DNA of 6,237 nt from Planctomycetota bacterium. GTDB lineage: Bacteria; Planctomycetota; Phycisphaerae; UBA1845; Fen-1342. Location of the stretch: positions 1 to 6,237 of the forward strand of contig JAUWXH010000134.1 of the NCBI GenBank assembly GCA_030616465.1, read 5' to 3'. The position numbers and the translations under genes were made by a program. Each line of letters starts with the position of its first letter. Positions within the stretch are counted from its first letter, which is position 1. Positions 6,130-6,237 of this stretch are shown here, one piece after another. The notes beneath the pieces are model-generated. The model was not told where the DNA came from. It did no database searches and saw only the letters and a program-made list of their open reading frames with translations.

Positions 6130-6237
6130 CTACGGGCAGACATTGCCCCAGTTGGCCAGGAGGATGCCGAGGTCGGCGTGGTCGGTGTCGCCGTCGCCGT
6201 CGCAGTCGCCGCCGTCGTCAAGCTGCCAGCTTGCCAG
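6130..6237 (-). CDS. C-terminal end of a secreted protein with dockerin-like calcium loop (5' part outside window)
   Basis: Only the last 35 codons and the TAG stop are visible; the gene enters from the right edge. The visible peptide carries DCDGDGDTDHAD at visible residues 11-22, with Asp at loop positions 1, 3, 5, 7, 9 and 12. That is the calcium-binding spacing of a dockerin type I or EF-hand-like loop. LGILLANWG, the usual helix that follows, comes next, and the protein ends five residues later in NVCP. This ending is common on large secreted planctomycete proteins, where its role is not settled (calcium-dependent folding or anchoring is plausible). What lies upstream, and therefore the function, cannot be told. 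The frame is fixed by the motif and stop. Confidence 0.85.
   Translation of the reverse strand: MASWQLDDGGDCDGDGDTDHADLGILLANWGNVCP

Noticed and set aside
6219..6233. Inverted repeat CAAGCT-GCC-AGCTTG
   Set aside because: It lies inside the coding end of the dockerin gene, is only 6 bp, and can be explained by codons for the Ala-Ser-Trp-Gln-Leu stretch.

Overview
The window is GC-rich bacterial DNA, most likely from a planctomycete (Planctomycetota, possibly Phycisphaerae-like). The best clue is the right edge. A reverse-strand gene there ends in a dockerin-like calcium loop followed by ADLGILLANWG and a stop, a C-terminal signature common in secreted planctomycete proteins. The FHA-GAF-phosphatase signalling protein at the left edge fits that assignment. 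The taxonomy is an inference from protein style only.

Layout, left to right. (1) Positions 1-1383, reverse strand: 461 residues of a cytoplasmic signalling protein with an FHA, a GAF and a SpoIIE/PP2C-type domain, cut by the left edge. (2) 1384-1678: non-coding, with little recognisable content. (3) 1679-1820, forward strand: a sigma70-like promoter and a tRNA-Asp(GTC), the only forward-strand gene. (4) 1852-4158, reverse strand: a two-gene phosphate uptake operon, with a PhoU-like DUF47 accessory protein followed 45 bases later by a PiT-family inorganic phosphate transporter. (5) 4159-4394: the leader of that operon, with a weak promoter, a dyad and a possible five-codon mini-ORF. (6) 4395-5750, reverse strand: a Wzx-like polysaccharide flippase of the MOP superfamily. 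(7) 5751-6129: a non-coding stretch full of inverted repeats, holding a possible structured flippase leader RNA, a promoter, a perfect 10-bp hairpin and a cluster of palindromic repeats. (8) 6130-6237, reverse strand: the last 35 codons of the dockerin-bearing gene.

How the parts work together. The DUF47/PiT pair is a well-known low-affinity phosphate uptake module, in which the DUF47 protein is thought to regulate or assist the permease. The flippase would move a lipid-linked glycan across the inner membrane, but no glycosyltransferase is visible beside it. The signalling protein has no partner in view.

The protein-coding content is mostly ordinary. The parts most worth a second look are the RNA-like leader ahead of the flippase, the palindromic repeat cluster at 6010-6090, and the loss of key binding or catalytic residues in the signalling protein.
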